Assembly (NCBI RefSeq): GCF_051859565.1
Contig: NZ_JBHYFK010000001.1
Location: forward strand, 186,001 to 250,000
Origin: Glycocaulis sp051859565
GTDB lineage: Bacteria > Pseudomonadota > Alphaproteobacteria > Caulobacterales > Maricaulaceae
DNA length: 64,000 bases
Direction of reading: 5' to 3'
Below the pieces are notes generated by a model, which was not told the origin of the DNA, ran no database searches, and saw only the letters and a list, made by a program, of their open reading frames with translations. Position 1 is the stretch's first letter. Each line of letters starts with the position of its first letter. Below, in pieces: positions 16,120 to 24,528 of this stretch. The position numbers were made by a program, and so were the translations under genes.

Positions 16120-18894
16120 CTAATGCGCCTGCCCCCAGGTGAGGGCGGCCTTGGCCTCTACCACCAGCGGGACGGAGAGGTGAACAGCAGGCAGGGCCGC
16201 CTTGCCCATCACGTCCTGCACCAGCGGGATCAGCGCGCCGGCCTCGCCTTCAGGGCATTCAAACACCAGCTCGTCATGCACCTGAAGGAGCATGCGCGCT
16301 TTCAGGCCCGCCTCTTCAATAGCCGCGTCCATGCGCGCCATGGCACGCCGGATGATGTCAGCCGCTGAGCCCTGAATGGGCGCGTTGATGGCCTGACGCT
16401 CGGCGAACTGGCGCATTTGCGGGTTCTTGTCGCGAATGCCGGGGAAGTGGCAGCGCCGCCCGAACACGGTCTCGATATAGCCCTTCTCGCGCGCGGTTTC
16501 CTTCATCGCTTCCATATAGGCGGCGATGCCGGGAAACTTCTCGAAATAGGCCTCGATATAGGCTTTCGCCTCATCGCGCTTGATGCCGAGATTATTGGCG
16601 AGGCCGAAGGCGGAAATCCCGTAAATGATGCCGAAATTGATGGCTTTCGCCTTGCGGCGGGTCATCGGGTCCATCTGGTCGAGCGGCACGCCGAACATTT
16701 CGGACGCCGTCATGGCGTGAATGTCATGGCCCGCCTTGAAGGCATCTTTCAAAGCGTCGACCCCGGCAATATGGGCCAACAGCCTGAGCTCGATCTGGGA
16801 ATAGTCGGCAGCGACCAGCACATGGCCCTTCTCGGCGACGAAGGCTTCGCGGATCAGGCGGCCTTCCTCGGTACGGATCGGAATGTTCTGCAAATTGGGG
16901 TCAGAACTCGACAGCCGCCCGGTCGTCGTCGCGGCCAGTGAGAAGCTGGTATGCACTCGGCCCGTATGCGGATTGATCGCGGCTTTGAGGGCGTCGGAAT
17001 AGGTCGATTTCAGCTTGGCAAACTGCCGCCAGGTCAGCAGCGCGCGCGGCAGGGCATGACCCTCATTGGCGAGCTCTTCGAGCACGCTGGCATCAGTGGA
17101 CCAGGCGCCGGTCTTGGTCTTCTTGCCGCCTGGCAGGCCCATATCACCAAAGATGATATCGCCGATCTGCTTGGGACTGCCGAGATTGAAGCGCGTGCCT
17201 GCGGCTTCAAACGCTTCTTCCTCGGCCTCAGCCATGCGCTGGGCAAATTCCGAAGACAGCCTTGAGAGCTGGGCGACATCGACCTTGATGCCATTGAGCT
17301 CCATGCGTGCCAGCACGGCGGGCATGGGGCGCTCCAGCGTCTCGTAGACGGTCGCCAGCCCCTTGCCCGCCAGGCCGGGCTTTAAAAGCTCGTAGAGGCG
17401 CAGCGTGATGTCGGCGTCCTCGGCGGCGTATTCGGTCGCGCGCTTAAGATCGATTTCGCCGAAAGATTTCTGGTTTTTGCCTGTGCCCGCCACCTCCTTG
17501 AAGGCGACCGGCTTGTGGCCGAGATACAGCTCGGAGAGCTCGTCCATGCCGTGCCCGTGCAGGCCCGCCTCCTGCACATAGGAGATCAGCATGGTGTCAT
17601 CGACCGGGGCCATATTGATGCCCTGACGTGCCAGCACCGCCAGATCATACTTGATGTTCTGGCCGACTTTCAGGACCGCCTTGTCTTCCAGCAGTGGTTT
17701 GAGAAGCCCGATGGCCTGCGCCATCTCGATCTGCTCAGGCCGCCCCCCGCCATCGGCAAGGTCCCCGCCTAAGTGAGCCAGCGGGATATAGCAGGCTTCG
17801 CCCGGCTTCACCGCGATGGAAATGCCCACCAGCCCTGCCGCCGTCGCGGACAGGGCATCGGTCTCGGTATCAACCGCGATCACGCGCATGCGCTTGGCCC
17901 TGGCGATCCAGTCCTTTAGCGCCTCGACCGTCTGCACGCAGGCATAGCCGGAACGGTCCACGGGCGCGGTGGCATCGCCAGTCTCGTCGGCAGGCCCGGC
18001 CCCCAGCGCCTCCTCGACACGCCGTGTGATGGTGCGGAACTCCATGGAGCGCAGGAATGCGATCAGCTTTTCGCCGTCCGGGTCCGCCGCGCCGAAATCC
18101 TCCAGCGGATCAGGCGTTTCGATGTCGTCTTTCAGCGTAACCAGCAGCTTGGAGATGCGCGCATTCTCCGCATTCTCGATCAGCTTGGTGCGCCGTGCGG
18201 GCTGCTTGATCTCCTCTGCCCTTGCGAGAAGGGTTTCAAGATCGCCATAGGTGTTGATGAGCTCAGCCGCCGTCTTGATGCCGATGCCCGGCACGCCCGG
18301 CACATTGTCCACGCTGTCGCCAGCAAGCGCCTGCACGTCGATCACGCGCTCCGGGCCAACGCCGAACTTCTCGCGCACTTCGGCCTCGCGAATCCGGCGC
18401 ACTTTCATCGGGTCCAGCAGCGTCACCTGCCCGTTGACCAGCTGCATCAGATCCTTGTCGGAGGAGGCGATGGTGACGCGCGCGCCTTTCTCGGCGGCCT
18501 GGCGGGCATAGGTGGCGATCAGATCATCGGCCTCGAACCCGTCCATCTCGATGCAGGGCAGGTCGAACGCCTTGGTGGCGTCGCGGATGATGGCGAACTG
18601 GGGCCGCAAATCCTCAGGCGGTTCGGGCCGGTGGGCCTTGTATTCAGGATAAAGATCATTGCGGAAGGTCTTGGCCGAATGATCGAAAATCACGGCCAGA
18701 TGCGTCGGCTGGTCCTCGCCCTTCAAATCCTCCAGGAGCTTCCACAGCATGTTGCAAAAGCCCTGCACCGCGCCGACCGGCGTGCCGTCAGAGCGCGTGA
18801 GCGGCGGCAGGGCGTGATAGGCGCGGAAGATATAGCCCGACCCGTCGACCAGATAGACATGGGAGTCCTTGGTAACCGGGCGTGTCGTGGCCAT
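16120..18894 (-). CDS. polA: DNA polymerase I
   Basis: Repair and Okazaki-fragment processing polymerase. All three domains are present: the 5' nuclease (1-290, with DGSGYIFRAYHALPP, GFEADDLIATYA and GVPGIGIKTAAELI), a 3'-5' exonuclease domain (about 330-510, VIAVDTETDAL intact, so proofreading is likely active), and the family A polymerase (530-924) with motif A DYSQIELRLLAHIAG, motif B RRKAKAINFGIIYG and motif C QVHDELVFE. Its 924 residues match the E. coli length. It is divergent from the AT-rich gene at 19042. Confidence 0.97.
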   Translation of the reverse strand: MATTRPVTKDSHVYLVDGSGYIFRAYHALPPLTRSDGTPVGAVQGFCNMLWKLLEDLKGEDQPTHLAVIFDHSAKTFRNDLYPEYKAHRPEPPEDLRPQFAIIRDATKAFDLPCIEMDGFEADDLIATYARQAAEKGARVTIASSDKDLMQLVNGQVTLLDPMKVRRIREAEVREKFGVGPERVIDVQALAGDSVDNVPGVPGIGIKTAAELINTYGDLETLLARAEEIKQPARRTKLIENAENARISKLLVTLKDDIETPDPLEDFGAADPDGEKLIAFLRSMEFRTITRRVEEALGAGPADETGDATAPVDRSGYACVQTVEALKDWIARAKRMRVIAVDTETDALSATAAGLVGISIAVKPGEACYIPLAHLGGDLADGGGRPEQIEMAQAIGLLKPLLEDKAVLKVGQNIKYDLAVLARQGINMAPVDDTMLISYVQEAGLHGHGMDELSELYLGHKPVAFKEVAGTGKNQKSFGEIDLKRATEYAAEDADITLRLYELLKPGLAGKGLATVYETLERPMPAVLARMELNGIKVDVAQLSRLSSEFAQRMAEAEEEAFEAAGTRFNLGSPKQIGDIIFGDMGLPGGKKTKTGAWSTDASVLEELANEGHALPRALLTWRQFAKLKSTYSDALKAAINPHTGRVHTSFSLAATTTGRLSSSDPNLQNIPIRTEEGRLIREAFVAEKGHVLVAADYSQIELRLLAHIAGVDALKDAFKAGHDIHAMTASEMFGVPLDQMDPMTRRKAKAINFGIIYGISAFGLANNLGIKRDEAKAYIEAYFEKFPGIAAYMEAMKETAREKGYIETVFGRRCHFPGIRDKNPQMRQFAERQAINAPIQGSAADIIRRAMARMDAAIEEAGLKARMLLQVHDELVFECPEGEAGALIPLVQDVMGKAALPAVHLSVPLVVEAKAALTWGQAH

Positions 18895-19041
18895 GAGATG
18901 CGTCCTTGGGAAGCGGGCGAGGGAATACCGTGCCGCAAACTAGGCCCGCTTCGGTTCAGGGGCAATCAGGCGGGGTGTGAGCGATCCACCATTGAGAGAA
19001 TCGTGTCAGCTTCTGAGATATCTTTGAATAGGTGACCGGGC

Positions 19042-20892
19042 ATGGACGATTTTGAACGGCAAAGACTAAAAGATGTTGCGCGCGAAACCTGGTGGCGTTC
19101 GTGGGAAGAAGAAGACTTTAGCTGGGATGCCTTGGGTGCCTTGGTCGGTGGGCAGCCTAGATGGCCGTGGAATGGTGTGTACGTGGAGGAAGATGGTCTT
19201 ATCGCCTATGAGGGCAATCAATCCAAGAATGCTCGCCGCGCCACGGTACAAGATTACTGGGCTACAAACTTCGAGACGATGAAAATAAGAGAAAAAAACG
19301 ACCTTATAGAATCTCGCATTATTATAAAAATAGATAATAAATATAAGCATTTTTTAAATGTTAAAGGTTTCCGCCCAAACAAATCGAGTGATGTGTATAA
19401 ATTATATAAAAGCGAATTGCAAATTCGAGAAAAATTGTCTTTTGCTAATTCTCGTGCTGTAAAAAATAATAAACATGTTGGGTTCGATGGCCGAATACAG
19501 TTAGTTGGGGCGACATCGAGCTTCCTTCATGTACTTTCTCATGCGCCATTTATTAATGCGATAAATTCAGAGATAAGTTATTTAATTTTTAATGATGCAG
19601 ATTCAGTCGATCTGGGTTTCCTAAATTGCATTATTAATATAATACATAGTGCATCAACAACTAGTTCCGGCATTAGAATTTCAAGTAGCTATTTAATGGA
19701 AGATTTAAGAATTTTATCTGCAACAGAAAGCTTGAATCTCAATTTATCAAATTCCAAAATTTTTAAAATGATAGATATACAAAACTGCAATGGATGTGAG
19801 ATAATTGTTCACAATTCTGAGTTTTATAGAGATTTTTGGGTCGTGAGATCTCGTTTTTCTTCTAAATTTCATTTAACTAGCAGCCGGGTGCATGGACACG
19901 TTTTTATGGAGGAGGCGCACGCTTTAGGTAAAATCGACATGTCATACTCGAAATTTTTTAGTTCATTTCAAATGGAAGGTGCGAAGGTTGAAGGAGATAT
20001 AGTTGCAAGAGGGACGGAATTCGGAGGTGATTTTAGTGTTGGCCCCGCTCGTCAGATAAACGGCGACAGCGCAACGTCTAAGTTCAATGGTAGAATTGAT
20101 TTCAGCGATGCGAAATTTAATTCCAGAGCCGGCTTCGATGACGCATTTTTCCCAGAAGAGAAAAGCTGCCGTGGTGGATTCAGGCGCGTTCAATTCAAAT
20201 CTAACGTTTCTTGGTCGAAAGACGCCCTGCACGCCGTTTCGATTTTCGCCTCCGCCAGAATTGAAGGGACACTTAGCCTTCCTTGGTTGAACGAACTTAG
20301 CGAGCGAAAGCTTCTCCGTGAGAAGACACTACGGGAGGCGCAGAGAAACGGGGAAGACGCAATCCAAGCGGTAATCGAAGGGGCGCAAACCTTGAAGAAG
20401 GCATTGCTTCAGCAAGGCGATTTCCTGCGGGCGCAGCTCTATCACAAGCTTGAACTTCAAGCGAAGGCCGTGAGCAACGGCACCCCATGTGGTGAGCGGC
20501 TGGCGGGCCGCGCTTACGGCGCGCTAAGCGATTGGGGCCTGTCCTGGCACCTTCCGCTATTGTGGCTGATCGCAGGAGGCATTCTCTTCGCCGGCATCTA
20601 CAACTGGCTTATTCTGCTTGCTCTGGGCAACCAGTTTGGCCCCGTAACGTTCGGCTTCGACCTGCCCGTACATTCCGCGATTGCGGCAGGTATCGAGCTG
20701 TCCATGAGCAACGCGCTGGGGCCTATCAAGTACTTGATCGGTAATGACGGCCCGCCTGCCTTGAGCTCCGCTGAAATACCCTTTGCGGCCCGGTTTTGGT
20801 TGGGCCTGCTGTCCATTCTCCAGCAGATCGGTTCGCTCGCCCTTTTGTTTCTGTCAGCGCTTGCCCTGCGCCGCCGATTCCAGATCGGGTAG
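19042..20892 (+). CDS. Mosaic AT-rich gene: beta-helix (pentapeptide-like) protein with C-terminal membrane/pore-like domain
   Basis: A 616-residue protein. The N-terminal part (1-75) is Trp/acid-rich. Residues about 150-400 have imperfect repeats of roughly 20 residues with regularly spaced aromatic or aliphatic positions (for example NSEFYRDFWVV, SRVHGHVFM, YSKFFSSFQM, GTEFGGDFSV), which I read as a right-handed beta-helix of the pentapeptide-repeat kind. Then comes an amphipathic helix (about 425-475) and a C-terminal domain with two transmembrane helices (about 505-530 and 585-609) ending ALRRRFQIG. That ending resembles the ALRNRFRI-type tail of pentapeptide-repeat membrane proteins. Base composition changes inside the gene: 20-23% G+C in sample 60-base blocks at 19321 and 19741, but 63% at 20521. 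This points to foreign origin of the central part. AGGTGA precedes the ATG. Function unknown. Confidence 0.78.
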   Translation: MDDFERQRLKDVARETWWRSWEEEDFSWDALGALVGGQPRWPWNGVYVEEDGLIAYEGNQSKNARRATVQDYWATNFETMKIREKNDLIESRIIIKIDNKYKHFLNVKGFRPNKSSDVYKLYKSELQIREKLSFANSRAVKNNKHVGFDGRIQLVGATSSFLHVLSHAPFINAINSEISYLIFNDADSVDLGFLNCIINIIHSASTTSSGIRISSSYLMEDLRILSATESLNLNLSNSKIFKMIDIQNCNGCEIIVHNSEFYRDFWVVRSRFSSKFHLTSSRVHGHVFMEEAHALGKIDMSYSKFFSSFQMEGAKVEGDIVARGTEFGGDFSVGPARQINGDSATSKFNGRIDFSDAKFNSRAGFDDAFFPEEKSCRGGFRRVQFKSNVSWSKDALHAVSIFASARIEGTLSLPWLNELSERKLLREKTLREAQRNGEDAIQAVIEGAQTLKKALLQQGDFLRAQLYHKLELQAKAVSNGTPCGERLAGRAYGALSDWGLSWHLPLLWLIAGGILFAGIYNWLILLALGNQFGPVTFGFDLPVHSAIAAGIELSMSNALGPIKYLIGNDGPPALSSAEIPFAARFWLGLLSILQQIGSLALLFLSALALRRRFQIG

Positions 20893-20955
20893 TGTCGCCG
20901 CCGCCACTGCCCCGCGCGCTTTGCGATGCCGTGCGGCGGCGCTAATCCACACGCC

Positions 20956-21582
20956 ATGACCCTTGCCTCGCTGGCCGCCTTTGGCGGCGCGCTTTTCATC
21001 CTGTTCTTCACGCCGGGGCCGGGCAATGCCGCCATGGTCGCGCGCACGATTGATGCGGGGCCGGTGCATGGCTGGCTTTATGGCAGCGGCATCATTACCG
21101 GCGACATTGTCTGGCTGACGGTGGCGGTGACGGGGCTGGCCGCGCTGGCAGAGCGGGCAGGGCCCTATGTCTGGATCGGCAAGGCGATTGGCGTGGCGAT
21201 CCTGTTATGGATGGCGTGGGGCAGTCTGCGCTCCGGCCTGTGGCCAAAACCGCCCGTGTCCGTCACCTCCGGCCTGAAGCGCAGTGCGGGCTATGGCGCG
21301 ACCTATCTGGCAGGCGTCGCCATGCCGCTGACCAACCCCAAGGCGATCCTCTTCTATCTGGCCTTCCTGCCTGCTTTCTTTGATCTTTCCACCGTGCGCA
21401 TGGGCGATTATGCGGTGATGGTGACGATGATGCTGGCACTCTACGCGCTGACCACAGCGGTCCATGTGACGCTGGCAGAGCGGGCGCGCGGCTGGCTGGT
21501 GGCGAATGGTGTGAAATCGCGCGCTGACCTTGCCACGGCTTTTGTCATGGCAAGCGTGGCGGTATGGCTCGCTATCAGCTAG
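20956..21582 (+). CDS. LysE/RhtB family amino-acid exporter
   Basis: Inner-membrane exporter of about 208 residues with the family's six hydrophobic helices. Marks are the N-terminal FTPGPGNAAMVARTIDAG motif, GSGIITGDIVW, and the central MPLTNPKAILFYLAFLPAFFD. I start at ATG 20956, which gives the usual short N-terminus. It ends 9 bases before gyrB. The substrate (amino acid, homoserine lactone or other) cannot be told from sequence. Confidence 0.88.
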   Translation: MTLASLAAFGGALFILFFTPGPGNAAMVARTIDAGPVHGWLYGSGIITGDIVWLTVAVTGLAALAERAGPYVWIGKAIGVAILLWMAWGSLRSGLWPKPPVSVTSGLKRSAGYGATYLAGVAMPLTNPKAILFYLAFLPAFFDLSTVRMGDYAVMVTMMLALYALTTAVHVTLAERARGWLVANGVKSRADLATAFVMASVAVWLAIS

Positions 21583-21591
21583 AAAAAACCC

Positions 21592-24012
21592 ATGAGCGAG
21601 AACACGAATCAGGAATATGGCGCGGACAGCATCAAGGTCCTCAAAGGGCTTGATGCCGTACGCAAACGTCCGGGCATGTATATCGGGGATACCGATGACG
21701 GTTCGGGCCTGCACCACATGGTCTATGAGGTGGTCGACAACGCCATTGACGAGGCGCTGGCGGGCCACTGCACGGAGGTGCGCGTAACGCTGCATGCGGA
21801 CGGTTCGGCGAGCGTTTCCGATGACGGGCGCGGCGTGCCGACCGCCATCCATGAGGGCGAGGGCGTTTCCGCCGCTCAGGTCATCATGACCCAGCTCCAT
21901 GCTGGCGGTAAGTTCGACCAGAATTCCTATAAAGTGTCCGGCGGTCTGCACGGCGTTGGCGTGTCTGTGGTGAACGCACTGTCCGAATGGCTGGATCTCA
22001 CCATCTGGCGTGATGGCAAGACGCACCATATGCGCTTCATCCATGGCGAGCCAAAGGATGGCGAGGATCTCAAAGTCATCGGCGAGGCGCCCTTGCGCGC
22101 CAATGGCAAGCCGTTGACCGGCACCGAGGTGCGCTTCCTTCCTTCAGACAAGACCTTCTCCGAGATCGTGTTCGAGCGCGCGCGCCTGCATCACCGCTTA
22201 AGGGAGCTCGCCTTCCTCAATTCGGGTGTGCGCATTGTCCTGCGCGATGAGCGCGAGGCGGAAGCCTTTGAGGAAGTGCTGCAATATGATGGCGGGGTGG
22301 CCGCCTTCGTGAAGCATCTCGACCGCGCCAAATCCCCGATCTTCCCCGAACCGATCGTGATTCTGGGTGATCGCGATGGCGTGACGGTAGAGGCCGCGCT
22401 GCAGTGGAATGACAGCTATCACGAGAACATGCTGTGCTTCACCAACAACATCCCCCAGAGGGATGGCGGCACACACCTTGCTGGTTTCCGCGGCGCGCTG
22501 ACGCGCATCATCAATAATTACGCGGCAAGCTCCGGCCTGGCCTCCAAGGCCAAGGTCGCCATTACCGGCGATGATGCGCGCGAGGGTCTGACCTGCGTGC
22601 TCTCGGTGAAGGTGCCGGACCCGAAATTCTCCTCGCAGACCAAGGACAAGCTGGTCAGCTCCGAAGTGCGCCCGGCCGTTGAGGGCGCGGTGTTTGAGCA
22701 GCTTTCTGAATGGTTTGAGGAACACCCGGCCGAGGCCAAGGGCATTGTCTCGAAAATCATCGAGGCCGCCGCCGCCCGCGAAGCGGCGCGCAAGGCGCGT
22801 GAGCTGACCCGGCGCAAGAGCGCGCTCGACATCACCTCCCTGCCCGGCAAGCTGGCGGACTGTCAGGAGAAGGACCCGGCCAAGTCGGAACTCTTCATCG
22901 TCGAGGGTGATTCCGCTGGCGGCTCAGCCAAACAGGGCCGTAACCGTGAGAATCAGGCCGTGCTGCCGCTGCGCGGTAAAATCCTCAATGTGGAGCGCGC
23001 GCGTTTTGACAAGATGCTCTCCTCTGACCAGGTCGGCACGCTGATTACCGCCCTTGGCACCGGCATCGGCCGCGACCAGATCGACTATAACAAGCTGCGC
23101 TACCACAAGGTCGTCATCATGACGGACGCCGACGTGGACGGCGCGCATATCCGCACGCTCCTGCTCACCTTCTTCTACCGGCAGATGCCGGAGCTGATCG
23201 AGCGCGGCCATCTCTATATCGCCCAGCCGCCGCTCTACAAGGTCACGCGCGGGCGCTCCGAGCGCTACATGACCGATCAGGCCGAGATGGACGCCTCCCT
23301 CATCGAGGAAGGCTCGGCCGAAGCCACGCTGCGCCTTGGCACGGGCGAGACGGTGACGGGCACAGACCTTGCCGAACGGGTGAAATCGGCGCGGGGCGTG
23401 GTGCTGGCTACCGCCCGCCTGACCGCGCGCGCGCCGGCCTTCGCGCTGGAGGCCGCGGCCCTTGAAGGGGCGCTGAGCCCGGAGGTAACGACCGAACTCG
23501 CCGAGAAGGTCGCCGTGCGCCTCAACCGCGCCGCAGACGAGGGCGAGGATGGCTGGATGGGGCTGGTGCCGCCTGAAGGCGGTCTGGTGCTCAAACGCGA
23601 AGTGCGCGGCGTGACCGAGGCCGTGGTGCTCGACGATACGATCCTGGCCAGCCCCGATGCGCGCCGCCTGTCAGAGCGCGCTGCCGCCATTGCCGAGGAC
23701 TATGCCGGTCCGCTTCTCTTTACCCGCAAGGGCGAGGAGACGGTGATCCATGGCGCCTGGCAGCTTATGGACACGGTGATCCGCGCCGGGGCCAAGGGCA
23801 TGAAAATCCAGCGCTATAAGGGTCTGGGCGAGATGAATCCCGGCCAGCTCTGGGAAACCACGCTCGATCCCGATGCGCGCTCTCTCCTGCGGGTTTCCGT
23901 GAAGGAAGCCGATACGGCGGACGATCTCTTCGCCAAGCTGATGGGCGATGTGGTGGAACCACGCCGCGAGTTCATCCAGGAATTCGCCCTCGAAGCCGAG
24001 GTGGATGCTTAG
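21592..24012 (+). CDS. gyrB: DNA gyrase subunit B
   Basis: ATPase subunit of the type II topoisomerase that supercoils DNA. The GHKL ATPase domain has VRKRPGMYIGDT, VVDNAIDEALAG and SGGLHGVGVSVVNALS; the transducer follows; the TOPRIM domain has EGDSAGGSAKQGRNRENQ and TDADVDGAHIRTLLLTFFYRQ; the tail has QRYKGLGEMNPGQLWETT. An insertion of about 150 residues between the TOPRIM core and the tail marks this as GyrB rather than ParE. The ribosome-binding site is weak, and the gene is 9 bases after the LysE-type exporter, so the two may be co-transcribed. Confidence 0.97.
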   Translation: MSENTNQEYGADSIKVLKGLDAVRKRPGMYIGDTDDGSGLHHMVYEVVDNAIDEALAGHCTEVRVTLHADGSASVSDDGRGVPTAIHEGEGVSAAQVIMTQLHAGGKFDQNSYKVSGGLHGVGVSVVNALSEWLDLTIWRDGKTHHMRFIHGEPKDGEDLKVIGEAPLRANGKPLTGTEVRFLPSDKTFSEIVFERARLHHRLRELAFLNSGVRIVLRDEREAEAFEEVLQYDGGVAAFVKHLDRAKSPIFPEPIVILGDRDGVTVEAALQWNDSYHENMLCFTNNIPQRDGGTHLAGFRGALTRIINNYAASSGLASKAKVAITGDDAREGLTCVLSVKVPDPKFSSQTKDKLVSSEVRPAVEGAVFEQLSEWFEEHPAEAKGIVSKIIEAAAAREAARKARELTRRKSALDITSLPGKLADCQEKDPAKSELFIVEGDSAGGSAKQGRNRENQAVLPLRGKILNVERARFDKMLSSDQVGTLITALGTGIGRDQIDYNKLRYHKVVIMTDADVDGAHIRTLLLTFFYRQMPELIERGHLYIAQPPLYKVTRGRSERYMTDQAEMDASLIEEGSAEATLRLGTGETVTGTDLAERVKSARGVVLATARLTARAPAFALEAAALEGALSPEVTTELAEKVAVRLNRAADEGEDGWMGLVPPEGGLVLKREVRGVTEAVVLDDTILASPDARRLSERAAAIAEDYAGPLLFTRKGEETVIHGAWQLMDTVIRAGAKGMKIQRYKGLGEMNPGQLWETTLDPDARSLLRVSVKEADTADDLFAKLMGDVVEPRREFIQEFALEAEVDA

Positions 24013-24023
24013 GCCATCTTCTC

Positions 24024-24113
24024 TCGTCACCCCCGCGCAGGCGGGGGTCCAGAGATCATGAGGCTCAGGCAGTTGCCAGTGGCTCTGGGTTCCCGCCTGC
24101 GCGGGAACGACGA
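24024..24113. repeat. Palindromic dispersed element (REP-like), full copy
   Basis: Two imperfect inverted arms of about 30 bases, each itself a G+C-rich hairpin (CCCCCGCGCAGGCGGGGG-type and TTCCCGCCTGCGCGGGAA-type), flanked by TCGTC/GACGA. The two arms are separated by about 30 bases. Such elements are common between genes in Alphaproteobacteria. It follows gyrB, where it may also act as a transcription or mRNA-stability signal. Confidence 0.75.
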
Positions 24114-24138
24114 AGTTGGAAGGTAACGGCTGACCCGG

Positions 24139-24442
24139 TTAGTAGGTCAGGGTCTCGAACAGATCATTCCAGCGTGGATTGGCTTCTTCAATCAGCCGCA
24201 GCTTCCAAGCCCGGTTCCACTTCTTGATCTGCTTTTTCGCGAAGTATTGCTGCGTCCATGGTCGCGTGGTGCTCAAACCACACGAGGCGAAGCACGTTGT
24301 ACTTGCCGGCAAAGCGCGAGCCATGTCCTTCGCGATGCTCCCAGATACGCCGGACGAGATCGCTGGTGACGCCGCAATAGAGCGTTCCGTTGCGATCGCT
24401 CGCCATAAGATAGACGCATGGTTGAAAGGGGCGGTCACGCAT
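24139..24442 (-). pseudogene. GIY-YIG nuclease superfamily protein, frameshifted
   Basis: A small UvrC/SLX1-type GIY-YIG protein broken by a one-base frameshift. The first part (from ATG at 24442) reads CVYLMASDRNGTLYCGVTSDLVRR, WEHREGHGSRFAGKYN and ILREK, all typical of the family. After a run of five A on the coding strand (plus-strand T run 24233-24237) the family continuation KQIKKWNRAWKLRLIEEANPRW is found only in another frame, which runs to 24139. Removing one A restores a single protein of about 100 residues. Either the gene is a recent pseudogene or there is a sequencing error in the homopolymer. It is bracketed by related palindromic repeats at 24024 and 24488. Confidence 0.8.
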
Positions 24443-24487
24443 AGAGGCAGGATGGGTATTTCTCGCCAGCCTGTCACCCTTTCCCTC

Positions 24488-24517
24488 TCGTCACCCCCGC
24501 CTGCGCGGGAACGACGA
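24488..24517. repeat. Palindromic dispersed element, short copy
   Basis: A 30-base copy that joins the outer left arm of the element at 24024 (TCGTCACCCCCGC) directly to its outer right arm (CTGCGCGGGAACGACGA), as if the interior had been deleted. It lies just downstream of the SulP gene. Confidence 0.65.
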
Positions 24518-24528
24518 AATTGTGGAAC

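Noticed and set aside
18895..19041. Search for a regulatory RNA or riboswitch between polA and the AT-rich gene
   Set aside because: No convincing stem-loop or conserved RNA motif; it is treated as an ordinary divergent promoter region.
24030..24520. CRISPR-like repeats
   Set aside because: Only palindromic REP-like arms of unequal length are present, without regular spacers or cas genes.
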